A stretch of DNA of 64,000 nucleotides from Kudoa neothunni (taxonomy: Eukaryota > Cnidaria). The stretch spans positions 15,128,001 through 15,192,000 of the forward strand of contig OZ199838.1 in assembly GCA_964304625.1 (NCBI GenBank), given 5' to 3'. Under the pieces are notes generated by a model. It was given only the letters and a program-made list of their open reading frames with translations. It was not told the origin of the DNA and made no database searches. Shown in pieces: positions 1-9,990 of this stretch. The translations under genes and the position numbers were made by a program. Position 1 is the stretch's first letter. Each line of letters starts with the position of its first letter.

Positions 1-138
1 TAATTGTTTTAAAATAGTCGTCGAAAATTACGATCTCTACTTATAATTTGTTCACTCTACAACATAAATTATCCTTTTCGTTTCATATATATATATATAT
101 ATAGAAATCAATAGATGTTAAGTTCTAGGTATCTTTAA
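1..138. other. AT-rich flank of the first transposon block
   Basis: No gene is visible. The stretch holds a short TA dinucleotide run near 86-104 and ends with TTAA at 135-138, which is the target-site copy of the element that follows. Confidence 0.6.
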
Positions 139-479
139 CCCATTCCGGGTTTTCGGTCCCTCATTGTTGTCTCTCTAGGAATTTTAATAATTCGTCATTG
201 AGTATTACATTATATCATGTATTAATTCATTTTAAATTTATATAAACATTAAATTTCAATTATGAATTTACATCTTTTGAGATTATGTCCTATATAATAA
301 TTATGGTATATTGAGACAGTAATAGAACAGTAATTTCGTAGAAATAACAAATTTTAAATTCTCAAGCTAAATTATAATTTTAGAAATTTAGCTAAATAAT
401 ATATTTTCAAAATAGTTCAAACTGTTGCAGGGGTCAAGAAATATAAGCAATATAGTACAGTGCCGAAAATTGAACGAAA

Positions 480-1960
480 ACGTAATTGATTCTGATAATG
501 ATGATGAAAAAAAATGTTGATATTTTAAACACAATTGAGTTTTAGACGTTATCTTGAGGCTTAGGATAATATTGGTATTTTGACTGATGAAAAAGACCCC
601 TTTTTTTCAAGAGATTTTGACAACATTGGCTTACATTAAAAATGAGCCATTAATGTTAATTATCGTGCCACATAGTGCAAAATATCCTAATCTAAAAATC
701 TATTTGTAATTGCCACTGATTGCCGAACAGTTACTCAAAATAACTGTGACATTATGTATGATGGCTCAACAAGTAAATATGAGTGTTATGAAGTATTTTA
801 AAAAAAAATCGATAATAAACTTGTTTTAAATATTGTTAAAGAAACAACATTTATGTCTATAAATAATTAAACTTTTTACTTAACTATAAAAGAATTTAAA
901 TCTTTTATTGGTATTTTACTCTTATCCAGATACAATCGACTGTCTCGGCAACATTTGTATGGAGAAACTTCGATGGATTCTGTGGTTGAAATTGTAAAAA
1001 AATCCACGAATTGTAAAATATTCTAATTGATAATGTGGTACATTTTCTTTAATAATAATCTAAAGCTTGATAAGGATGGTAAGTTGTTCAAGACATGATC
1101 AATAATTAATAGATTGACTAAAATCTCGATCAATCTAGATATTCTCACAATATCTTATCCGCTGATGAACAGATGCTCCCATATATTGGTGATCATTCGT
1201 GAAAAATGTATACGGGGGGAAAGACCGATCGTTTCGGGTTTAAACATGAGGTTTAACTTATTCAAATGGGGATATTTATATTTCCTTTGTTTATACAGAT
1301 AAGGCAGAAATATACGTCAAGAATTTTGGCCAAGGTGAAAGTGTTATGATAAATTTTGTCGACGAGCCAAAAGATAGAGGTATGTCATGCCTACTTTGAC
1401 CATTTTTTCAACTCATGAAAATTATTGGTTGAATTGAACACAAATGTTAATGCTACCCGATCAGTAAGAATAAACCTAACGTCGAGCTATCCAATGACAA
1501 TTCCAAAATTAATGAGGAAAAACTACCAAGGCTACTATGAATATTTCTTAGATCACAGAATTGAAGTTAATTGTATTTAACGGAATGGTACGAAGCCTGT
1601 TACTTTTCTTAGCATTTCACTTATCGTTTAACCAATTCTACATGTGACACGTTATTGTAAGGCAAAAAAGCGCAATGAGTCGATTGAACAGCCCCAAATT
1701 TCATATGTACAACATGGATATGGATGGTGTTGATAACGCAAAGATTTTGCCTCTTGTTACAGAATAAGAAATCGCTCTAAAAATGGTATTGACCTCATTT
1801 TACCGGAAGGATATTGCTGACATCAGTTAATTCTTGAGAAATGCTTATTTTTTAAAAGAACAGCAATCTATCAAATCATATTGGATAAATTGTATCCAAT
1901 TTGATAGTACAAACTATTCTTAAAATAAATTCGACGATCATCCATCACAAATATTCATGC
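480..1960 (+). pseudogene. piggyBac transposase, decayed (DDE_Tnp_1_7 type)
   Basis: No single open frame spans this region, but all parts of a piggyBac transposase can be read in order on the plus strand. Around 890-970 a frame reads EFKSFIGILLLSRYNR followed by SRQHLYGE, the conserved start of the catalytic domain. Near 1155-1215 LSADEQMLPYIGDHS is followed by KMYTGGKTDRFGFKH, the region of the first catalytic aspartate, here kept in DEQ. A trace of the DNFFTS block lies near 1400. NMDMDGVDNA near 1710-1740 matches the third catalytic block. Stops and frame changes are frequent, so it is an inactive copy. It differs strongly from the three other piggyBac copies in the window. Confidence 0.75.
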
Positions 1961-2301
1961 TGTGTCATTATGTAGTATTATGTAGTCGACGTATGATGAG
2001 TACTAGTGCTGAGAAGTGGAGACGAAGATGCATTGTACGCAAAAAGAAGACTATCTACATTTGTCAAAGTTTCCAAAATTATATTCAAGTTTAAAGTTTG
2101 ACAAATTTTCATAATCAACAGTAGTTTTCACCCTAAGCGATATAAAACCGTGTATTTTTTATGTAGTCTGTGAAACAACGTTTGATTATAAAATCGCTTG
2201 TCGGTGAGTTTTCAGTCCTCTTCCGGCCCCTTGATAATTCTTACATTTTCCTATGAAAATATAATTTTTAACCTATTTTTTAAATTTTTTGAAAATTCGA
2301 G

Positions 2302-2840
2302 TATTGGGCCCAGAGGTAATTGTGGAGCGTGTGGCTCCTCCATTTTTAGATTTTTTGACTTTTTCGTCGAAAGTGGTTCTAAAAAATCTTATATGATCTT
2401 TTCATCTAGAGTGTACCAAAAGTTTTTCCAAATTTTTAAAAATAAGTTTTTTTTCTAATCTCGTATATGATGGTAAAGTCAACAACATAATCCTCATGTT
2501 AAACATTGGTTTCTATATTTCACCATGAAAGAATATGAGTGTGATTATAATTTATGCATTTAAATGTTTATTTTATTTTTTCATTTTATTATAATGAATA
2601 CAAATTTACAATAAATTATTATAAACGGTTGTTGTTCAGATATGTAGAATATTGAAATGTTCTCCACACTCACAACAATTTCTCATTTAACTTTTAGCTT
2701 AATTAAAAAAAACAACTACCATTATTATAAATCTTTCCATTTAAAACGCTCTACCGTTTAAGGCAATTACTCAATGTTATTTGGTAAATTGCCTTCTAAT
2801 CTTGACTCTAAGAAATGATTATTAACTGGGAAATGTATGA
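2302..2840 (+). repeat. Left arm of a large inverted repeat
   Basis: The segment matches the reverse complement of 4260-4797. The closest part is 2642-2674 against 4436-4468, where the terminal stretch ending in CTCCACACTCA is nearly identical. The block GGAGCGTGTGGCTCCTCC near 2324 mirrors the right arm. The outermost 20 bases of this arm have diverged from the CCCATTCCGG tip seen at the other end. The 86-codon open frame in it has no recognisable product and appears fortuitous. Confidence 0.75.
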
Positions 2841-4259
2841 GAAAATAATTTAATAATTCTTAAGAATGTTTAAAAATGAAAAAAATCTTCAGAAATGAAT
2901 TTTCTTTGATGGATAATAACTCATGAAAAATAAACATAATTACACGATATTTTTGTATAATTTTTTTATTGTTTGATCAGTTGTTAACATCGAATTATTT
3001 TTCATGATCTAAATATAGTATATTTAAATTTAGATTAGTATTTTATTTATATATCTTCTTAAATTTCATATTTTGACTATTGAAATATTACAATTCAAGG
3101 TGGGCTCTATTTCTTGATATTTATTATTCGGATCAAACCATTTTGACTATTAAAGCTGAAAAATAATTTTAATAACTTCAAAAAGTTTCCCATGAATGAT
3201 CACAAGAACGTAAATTCATCTTCTCCTAAGATTGTCATTTTCGTTATATTCGACTGCGAATACACATAATACACTTATTAGATGATGGTTTTTGAGTTAG
3301 TTATAAAACAACCAGTTGGTTTTCATTTTGTAGGAAATGTTTTTATTGTCCCAATGGCTAAACTCGCAGCGCACGGGCAGATTTATACCCTCGATAATGA
3401 TTATGAATAACTTTATAATTATCCCTAGTTCAATAAAAATCTAGCTTAATGTATCATTTATCATTTAAAAGTATTATTTTTAAAACGACATTAACATGAG
3501 TATAATTCATTGAAATAATATAAAACAAATATTAAGCATAACAAGGTATAATAAATATTTGTGTTATTACTCAAGTTCCGAAGTTACATTGTTATACAGC
3601 ATTACGATTCCTTGTCTTCTATCACTTTCTCAATATATATTTATCAATAAAATAATATGTTGTTATTACTTCACTGCAAATAAACAGGTGAGAAAGCACC
3701 AACATGCCTCTGGGTAAAATTAATCATACTTTGTATTGATAAAGAAAATATATTGATTTCTATTTTAAAGTACGACTTTATAAAAAACCTTCAAATAACA
3801 ACAAATTAAGAACATTTAGTTTGACTTTTGTTTGTTAGAAACAAAATATTAATATTCGACGTCATTCAAATATAATAATTAAATTAATTCTATATTCATC
3901 AAACTCTTTATTTTAAAGTTTAAAAAAATAAAATACGTATTTGAATTCGAAGTTGAACCTAAAATTGAGTCAAAGAAACGTTAGAATATTATTGTATGTT
4001 TTACGTAATGTAATTAAAACCTTAACTCAATATTTATCTTTCTTTGTTCCAATTAAAATCAAGAATATGCCTAAAATAAGAAAAAAATAAAATATCTTAC
4101 ATTTAACGGAGAGTAAAAAATCAATGTTAAAAATAAACCAAAAAATGTATACACATATTTGCAAAACATAATTTTTTCTTCATTAATAATAATTCGTCAA
4201 AATAAATTTAATTTCTAAAGATTATTCTTAATTATTAACTTTTGGAATAAACATTATTT

Positions 4260-4797
4260 TAGTTAGTTACAGATTGTCCGATTAATAATTACACGTTAAG
4301 CATAGTTTAGGAGACAATTTATGAAATACCGCTCAATAATTGCCTCTAATAATGTAAAGATTTGACTAACAAAATTTATAATACTAAAAATAAATATTAT
4401 GCTTTAATTAGAATAAAATAGACATGAAAAAATGCTATGAGTGTGGAGAAAATTTCAATATTCTACATGCCTGAACAACAACCGTTTATAATGATTTATT
4501 GTAAATTTGTATTCATTATAACAAAATGAAAAAATAAAATAAACATTTAAATGCATAAAATATAATCACAGTCATATTCTTTCATAGTGAAATATAGAAA
4601 TTAATGTTTAACATGAGGATTATGTTGTTGACTTCGCCGTCATATACGCGATTAGAAGAAAAATTTGGAAAAACTTTTGATACATTCAAGATGAAAAGAC
4701 CAATTAAGATTTTTTAGAACCACTTTCGACAAAAAAGTCGCGAAAAATGCAAAAAATGGGGGAGCCTCACACTCCACAATAGCCGATCCGGAATGGG
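4260..4797 (-). repeat. Right arm of the large inverted repeat, with intact TTAA end
   Basis: Inverted partner of 2302-2840. Its tip CCGGAATGGG abuts TTAA, so this end still looks like a piggyBac-type terminus. The 1.4 kb between the arms (about 2841-4259) is AT-rich with no coding potential I can recognise, as expected of a non-autonomous element moved by a transposase supplied elsewhere. Confidence 0.75.
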
Positions 4798-4801
4798 TTA
4801 A

Positions 4802-5544
4802 TCCATTTTTATAGTCACATGCTTTCGGAAGTTTACAAGATGAGCGTTTATGCTGGCACTAAAAGTAGGTTGAAAATGTAAACTGATCTTCAGTAAAATT
4901 CGTCAAACGTCTATGGATTATAAGATTAATCTCAGCTTGGATTGTACAAGGATCGCATGTTTACTCCCGAGAGAGATTCCGATTACGTAGAAAAGATACA
5001 TCAAATACTAAGCTTGTTCGGCCGTACACTTTTTTCGTTGGTACATACTTAGAATCAACGAAAAATCCACAGTAATTTTATTCCGGATTCCTAACCAGGA
5101 ATCCCTGTATTCGGACTAGATTTGGAAGAAATTTGGTATTTAATCTACCTAATAGTCTACATTTCCACTGGAAACATTTAATTATGCAACACGACTTTAT
5201 GCATTGAATTTGTGACAACTACTATTAACTAAGCTATATCGAGACTTTAATTATAAAATCACGTTTTGCGCAAGCTCATTTTATGAGGTTCTTAATACTT
5301 CATGTCATTTATTGTTATTATAATTGTATTCATCGTTTTTGTTTGTAAAAAAATAAAAATAATGTTTCTAAAGTTTTAAAATTTTGCCATATTTATTACA
5401 TTTTATAATGTTATACAATAATTTATTTTAAATAAACTTACATTTCATTTGAACTAAACGTAAAATAATGTATAATTAATTATCGAATAAATGACATGAA
5501 ACTGGACTCAATATATAAGAAGCTGTTAATATTTATTGTAAAGA
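4802..5544. other. Intergenic stretch before the MYBBP1A-like gene
   Basis: No gene could be supported. A short open piece near 4948-5040 does not match a family I know. The first exon or promoter of the downstream gene may lie here, but I could not identify either. Confidence 0.4.
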
Positions 5545-7947
5545 GTGTTGGGTTGTAAGAATTTCGGCGCATGGCATTGTGGCTTAGCAAGGTTGTTTGT
5601 TGTAGAGGCGGCTAGCGACCAATTGAAAGTGGTTGAGAATAGAATATATTATTATGTCTTTACTGACTTCAAACAACTCTCCAAAAGACTTCAAGCTGAA
5701 TTGGATCTTGACAGTTATTTCACGAATAATAAATTTACTGTTCACCCCATATTTTTGGATCTTTTCAAATGTGTAGAGAGTGAATTCGAAGGGGATTTAA
5801 AACAAATTAAAAAGTATTACGAACAGATATATTCATATGGGAGTTATCCGCATGAAAGCTACTCCAAATTATGCATTTTTATTGGAATATTTCCTTATCT
5901 TCTCAGTCAAAAGCAACTTATAGCATATCTAAATGATGGATTTTGGGAATTATTCTTCGATCGTTCCAAAATGACAGTTGCTATCATTAGAATCGATAGG
6001 TTTATGGAAACTCTTGCCGAATCTATTGCATCCAGTGAAAATATACAAAATATAGGAAATAAAGGTATGCTTGGATACATATTGGTAGAGATTATAGATC
6101 CAAAATGTCGTTTCTCTGCTAATATCAACATTGTGTGGCCAGTGGTTGATCTTCTGTTGAAGAAGATAACAGATAATGGTTGGGATATGTTTGTTAACAA
6201 ATTAACCACAAATTTGTCGTCCGAATTGGAAAACAGATACACTCTGTCTTTATATGGTCGTTCAAATTTTATTCTTTTATTAAAGTTGGCATCCGTTTGC
6301 CGGTTGTCTACCCTTCGATATTCCAAAAATATTCATGTTCATTTGAGTTCGATATTGCTTCAAACATCGTTTCAATGTAAACGTGAATCAAATGATTTTC
6401 AAATGATGGGATTCGCGTTTATGAATTCGTTGTTGTCGTTGTATTCAACAAATAACGATAAAGATTATTTTCAGTTATTGCTGAAGAGTAGGAAGCTACT
6501 CAATCACCAACCTTCGGATTTACGTTTGAAATCTTTTCTAATGATCAAAATCATATCAACACTTAGAGTGGAGCTATTCCAAAACGATTCTCCCATCGAA
6601 TTTCTGCATCTATGTTATGTGGTTTATTTTGGTGATTTATACCAACCAAAGGATGGTTTAAAAACTCTAAGAGATATGCTCATTTCTTACAAATATGGAT
6701 ATGTGTTGGGGTTAAAAGAGCAGAATAGTGGTGCATGTGTTCGATCAGCAAGCCATCCCTATTGGTTGGATGTGGTTGTTGAGATAATTGCTTCGTTTTT
6801 GGTCCAACCCAATAGATGGTCGAAAAAAATCTGTTTTCTCGCTTTCAAAACCTTGGCACCGGGTCACCTACAAAAGTCCACCTGGACCATATTATACAGT
6901 TGTTTGAGTAAGCCGGAGACATTGTTGTCTATGGAAAACATTTCAAACGTCACCCCAAACCAGGAATTATCTCCCAAAAGTACAACGATGCCACAAATCT
7001 CCAAATCTGAACACATCGCCAATGATGATTTAATACTTGATGATGCCACCCCTGAGCAGTTGGCTGAGTTGGAGAAGTTGACTCATTTGATCCGATTCGG
7101 TAATCCAGTAAAACAAGCAAAAGCCAACTCAGTAGGAGGGTTGTATCGTGCTTTTCAACTGCGTATTCTTGGTTTGTTGGAGATGGCTGATAAACTACGT
7201 TTATCCAAGTTGCAAGCGATCGAATGTTCAAAAGAGTTGGTGAAGTATTTGGCCAATTTTAAACCGGCTTTCAGTAAAAGTGACGAAAAGAATTTCACAC
7301 GCAAGTTGCTATCCACCATTAAAATATTTGTTCAAATAAAAAATTTCGCCCCAACAGATCATAAACATTCTCAACGAACCAATTCAAAAATAGTCAATTT
7401 TGCGGAAAACAATTTCATGAACTATGCGTATAGAATGAAGGAAACTGCAGAATTTTTGAGCGTTTGGTTCAAATGGTTGTCTCTTGTGCATAGCTATTTA
7501 TTGGAGTCTATGACAACAGCAACAACAAACGACAACTGTTGTCAGTTGATAGATACAACATTTGAAACAATACAGCTGGAGATTTTGGATGATTTTCTAA
7601 AAAAGAGAAATCCAATCATGAAGAAAGAGCACATTATCATGCTTATTTCGAATCCTAATCTCAATGAGACGACGTTGGTTTCGTTTGTGTGTAGAATTTG
7701 CGATTGTCTGTGTGGTGGTGAATTACGTGGACCCCAACTGGTCAACGTAACCTATGTGTTTTCAGTGGCCCTTAAAACAGCAATTAGGGTACAAAATCCC
7801 TCCTCAAATTATTCCAAAATAATTAAGAAATGCGAAAAAGTGGTAAAAAAATCAAAAGGTTTCCCCAAAAGTGGAAAAATAAAAGCAAATATTTCCACCT
7901 GCAAAAAACTGATAAAAAAAACTCAGCCAAAACTGTTCCAATTGTAA
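5545..7947 (+). CDS. MYBBP1A: MYBBP1A / DNA polymerase phi (Pol5) family nucleolar protein
   Basis: One continuous frame of about 800 codons. The middle matches MYBBP1A: YWLDVVVEIIASFLVQPNRW, then LSKPETLL, an acidic DDLILDD patch and AFQLRILGLLEMADKLRL have the order and spacing of the vertebrate protein (VEVLVEILLALLAQP, then FQIRVLDLVEVL). The family is all alpha-helical repeats; members act in the nucleolus in rRNA transcription and ribosome biogenesis, and the DNA polymerase name is historical. The tail from about residue 760 is rich in lysine (KKCEKVVKKSKG), like the basic nucleolar tails of relatives. At about 800 aa it is much shorter than the human protein (about 1330). The start is unresolved: 5545 is GTG, the first in-frame ATG is 5971, and aligned sequence extends upstream of it, so a small 5' exon may be missing. 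No intron is seen inside, unlike every neighbour. Confidence 0.8.
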   Translation: MLGCKNFGAWHCGLARLFVVEAASDQLKVVENRIYYYVFTDFKQLSKRLQAELDLDSYFTNNKFTVHPIFLDLFKCVESEFEGDLKQIKKYYEQIYSYGSYPHESYSKLCIFIGIFPYLLSQKQLIAYLNDGFWELFFDRSKMTVAIIRIDRFMETLAESIASSENIQNIGNKGMLGYILVEIIDPKCRFSANINIVWPVVDLLLKKITDNGWDMFVNKLTTNLSSELENRYTLSLYGRSNFILLLKLASVCRLSTLRYSKNIHVHLSSILLQTSFQCKRESNDFQMMGFAFMNSLLSLYSTNNDKDYFQLLLKSRKLLNHQPSDLRLKSFLMIKIISTLRVELFQNDSPIEFLHLCYVVYFGDLYQPKDGLKTLRDMLISYKYGYVLGLKEQNSGACVRSASHPYWLDVVVEIIASFLVQPNRWSKKICFLAFKTLAPGHLQKSTWTILYSCLSKPETLLSMENISNVTPNQELSPKSTTMPQISKSEHIANDDLILDDATPEQLAELEKLTHLIRFGNPVKQAKANSVGGLYRAFQLRILGLLEMADKLRLSKLQAIECSKELVKYLANFKPAFSKSDEKNFTRKLLSTIKIFVQIKNFAPTDHKHSQRTNSKIVNFAENNFMNYAYRMKETAEFLSVWFKWLSLVHSYLLESMTTATTNDNCCQLIDTTFETIQLEILDDFLKKRNPIMKKEHIIMLISNPNLNETTLVSFVCRICDCLCGGELRGPQLVNVTYVFSVALKTAIRVQNPSSNYSKIIKKCEKVVKKSKGFPKSGKIKANISTCKKLIKKTQPKLFQL

Positions 7948-8756
7948 ATAATTATTGTATATTAGGATATCTCAATTATGTTAGTATTTTATTATTGCGT
8001 GTTTTATGATTTTTTCATTGGGCTCTTGTTACAGATTGGGTCTAATTGTTGATTTTGACACTGTAGTTAATTTGTTTGCCTCATTTTTAATATTTCGTCT
8101 TATAAAACGTTAAAATTGAACCTACTAAGAATCTAACGATAAGTGAAAGCACATAAGCGTAATTTTGGTCTGTTTTCACGTTCGATAATTCACAAATGAA
8201 ATAATACTTAACAAAGGATTTGTCCCAATATTTTTGAGGTGCGCAATGGACTTAATGATATGGATAGGGGATTTTTAAATTATGTTATTTCAAGCAATGA
8301 GATTGTATTTAAAAGTATTTTTGAGATACTCGCCTGACATATTAAATCGGGAATAGTTTCAAACTAGTCATTACATCCACACAAAACAGTCGACGCAATA
8401 ACAGCACTATCTATGAGTGGCTATAGAAATTCAGAGATTAAGGTACTAAACCGTATTATGATTGTGAAATTAATGAATTTATGCGACTGGCTGCGAGAAA
8501 TTAACTCAGGACAACTGAGACCTTATTGTAGTAGGTTGAAAGATTCCATAAATTCCAACCGTTGGAAATTATAAAAATGTTTATTTTTGATGATTGATCT
8601 GAATTATGTCCACATATTAATATTATTATTTTTATAGAGGATTATAGTTGTTGAGAATTCTTGACTAATTGTTTGTGATCGACAACCGACAAACTAATTT
8701 CAACCGCAAATATAGTACTTCGTATCGACAGTCCGTCACCATAATCAACGTGGGGC
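7948..8756. other. Intergenic stretch between MYBBP1A-like gene and kinase
   Basis: I see no gene, RNA or clear repeat. Some of it must be the 3' end of the MYBBP1A-like transcript and the kinase promoter, but no distinct signal could be assigned. Confidence 0.4.
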
Positions 8757-9937
8757 ATGTTTATTACATTGGATAAAATTGAATCTCTGTATGAATTGAA
8801 AAACAAACTTGGAAAGTAATCCACATTACCAGCTGCTTGGATTTATCTCAGCCGATATATATAAATCTGCATTTAGGGGTCTTCATGCCAATGTTTACGA
8901 TGCTAAGGAGTTGTCAAGTGGAGAGATTCATGCTCTCAAAATATCCAAAAAAGCCATCACCAAAAAGAAACGAAAAGACGCCCAAGAACTTTTTCTACAC
9001 GAATCCAATATCTTAAGACAACTAGAACATGAAAATATCATAAAATTTATCGCTCTCTATGAATATCCATATCATTATGCCATAAGCATGGAGAGGTGAT
9101 GCATCACTGCCGATTTCATCATATTGTGTTGTGGCTGTTGAATTTTAATAATTGTTTAGATTGTATGGAGGTGAACTGTTCGATTACATTGCTAGTCAGG
9201 AGGAAATTGTGGAAAACGATTCCAAACGATATGCTAAACAAGTGCTAAGCGCCTTGGAATATATTCACGCGAGAAATATAGCTCATCTTGATCTGAAGGT
9301 AGGGGATTTTTTTAGTGAACTCGTGGATGAATTTCACTTTTATATCTTGATTTTTCATGTGTTGTGATTTAGCCTGAAAATATTATATTGGTTGATAACA
9401 AAAAGATTCATCTGAAAATAATAGATTTCTCATTGTCTTGTTTTGTCAACAATGAGGATCCAGTGAAACAATTGGGTGGTACAACGGAGTTTATGGCACC
9501 CGAAGCTATCAACTATGAATTCATTGGCACTGAAACCGATATGTGGTGATTGAATTTTTCTAATAATTGATTTTCGATTGAGTGTACACGCCGTCACCTA
9601 ATATCAATTTTATTTAGGTCGTTTGGTGTTCTATTATATATGCTGTATGTGGATAAAATTTTAAATTGAATTTGTTGTGCCCAGCCATCAATTTAATAAC
9701 CCAACTATTCTACTTAGATTAACTGGATGTTCGCCTTATCTAGCCGACAATGATGAGGCCACCCAAGCCAATATAATTCGAAATGAGATCGATTATGAGA
9801 TCGAAGAATTGCAAAATATTTCTATCGAAGCTGTCGATCTTACCAAAAGTCTTCTTATTACGAATATGAAGTATTTTTGAAATTATCACCCCCTTCTACT
9901 ATTCCTATCTATCGTCAGTTTAAGAACACAACTTTAA
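8757..9937 (+). CDS. DAPK-like Ser/Thr protein kinase, seven exons, C-lobe cut short
   Basis: Exons 8757-8815, 8877-9095, 9160-9298, 9373-9545, 9618-9644, 9718-9870 and 9919-9937 join in frame to 262 aa; introns are 48-74 nt. The glycine loop is LGKGLHANVYDAK, the ATP lysine is in HALKISKK and the catalytic loop is HLDLKPEN; DAPKs have HFDLKPEN. APE is present in MAPEAINYEFIGTETDMWSF, close to the DAPK [20 protein letters not shown]. Two oddities stand out. DFG is DFS (IIDFSLS). The protein also stops at NMNLRTQL, where relatives continue with the conserved arginine of subdomain XI and a final helix. The stop codon is part of a TTAA followed by CCCTCTAAGTG, a piggyBac-like terminus, so the 3' end may have been removed by insertion. 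No calmodulin-binding or death domain is left. Kinase identity is sure; activity is doubtful. Confidence 0.85.
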
Positions 9938-9990
9938 CCCTCTAAGTGTCTTAGTGGTTGGAAAATTTACACTCCGAATAAAGATGGGAT
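9934..9990 (+). mobile_element. Solo piggyBac-like terminus (TTAA + CCCTCTAAGTG)
   Basis: TTAA at 9934-9937 is followed by CCCTCTAAGTGTCTTAGTGG. This resembles the termini at 18288 (TCCTCTAAGTGTAATTGGGG) and 54919 (CCCTCTAACGAACTTTGGGG). No matching right end was found in the next 5 kb. It abuts the last kinase codon. Confidence 0.5.

Larger units (their letters stand above)
139..4797. mobile_element. TTAA-bounded composite piggyBac block
   Basis: The block starts with CCCATTCCGG directly after TTAA (135-138) and ends with CCGGAATGGG directly before TTAA (4798-4801). These are perfect inverted 10-mers with the TTAA duplication typical of the piggyBac superfamily. The left part (about 480-1960) carries a decayed plus-strand piggyBac transposase. 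The right part (about 2302-4797) is a separate unit with long inverted arms. The outer ends may belong to one element that acquired internal sequence, or to two related elements that landed together and lost inner ends. The sequence alone does not decide between these. Confidence 0.7.

Noticed and set aside
5571-5608. ATG at 5571 joined to the MYBBP1A-like frame by a 16-nt GT-AG intron
   Set aside because: It would give a plausible MALWLSK start in frame, but 16 nt is half the shortest intron otherwise seen here, so the coincidence is not enough.
7542-7745. Minus-strand ORFs across MYBBP1A-like, CCT3, transporter, UTP25 and CDC23 exons
   Set aside because: They are antisense or off-frame shadows of the assembled coding exons and show no domain.
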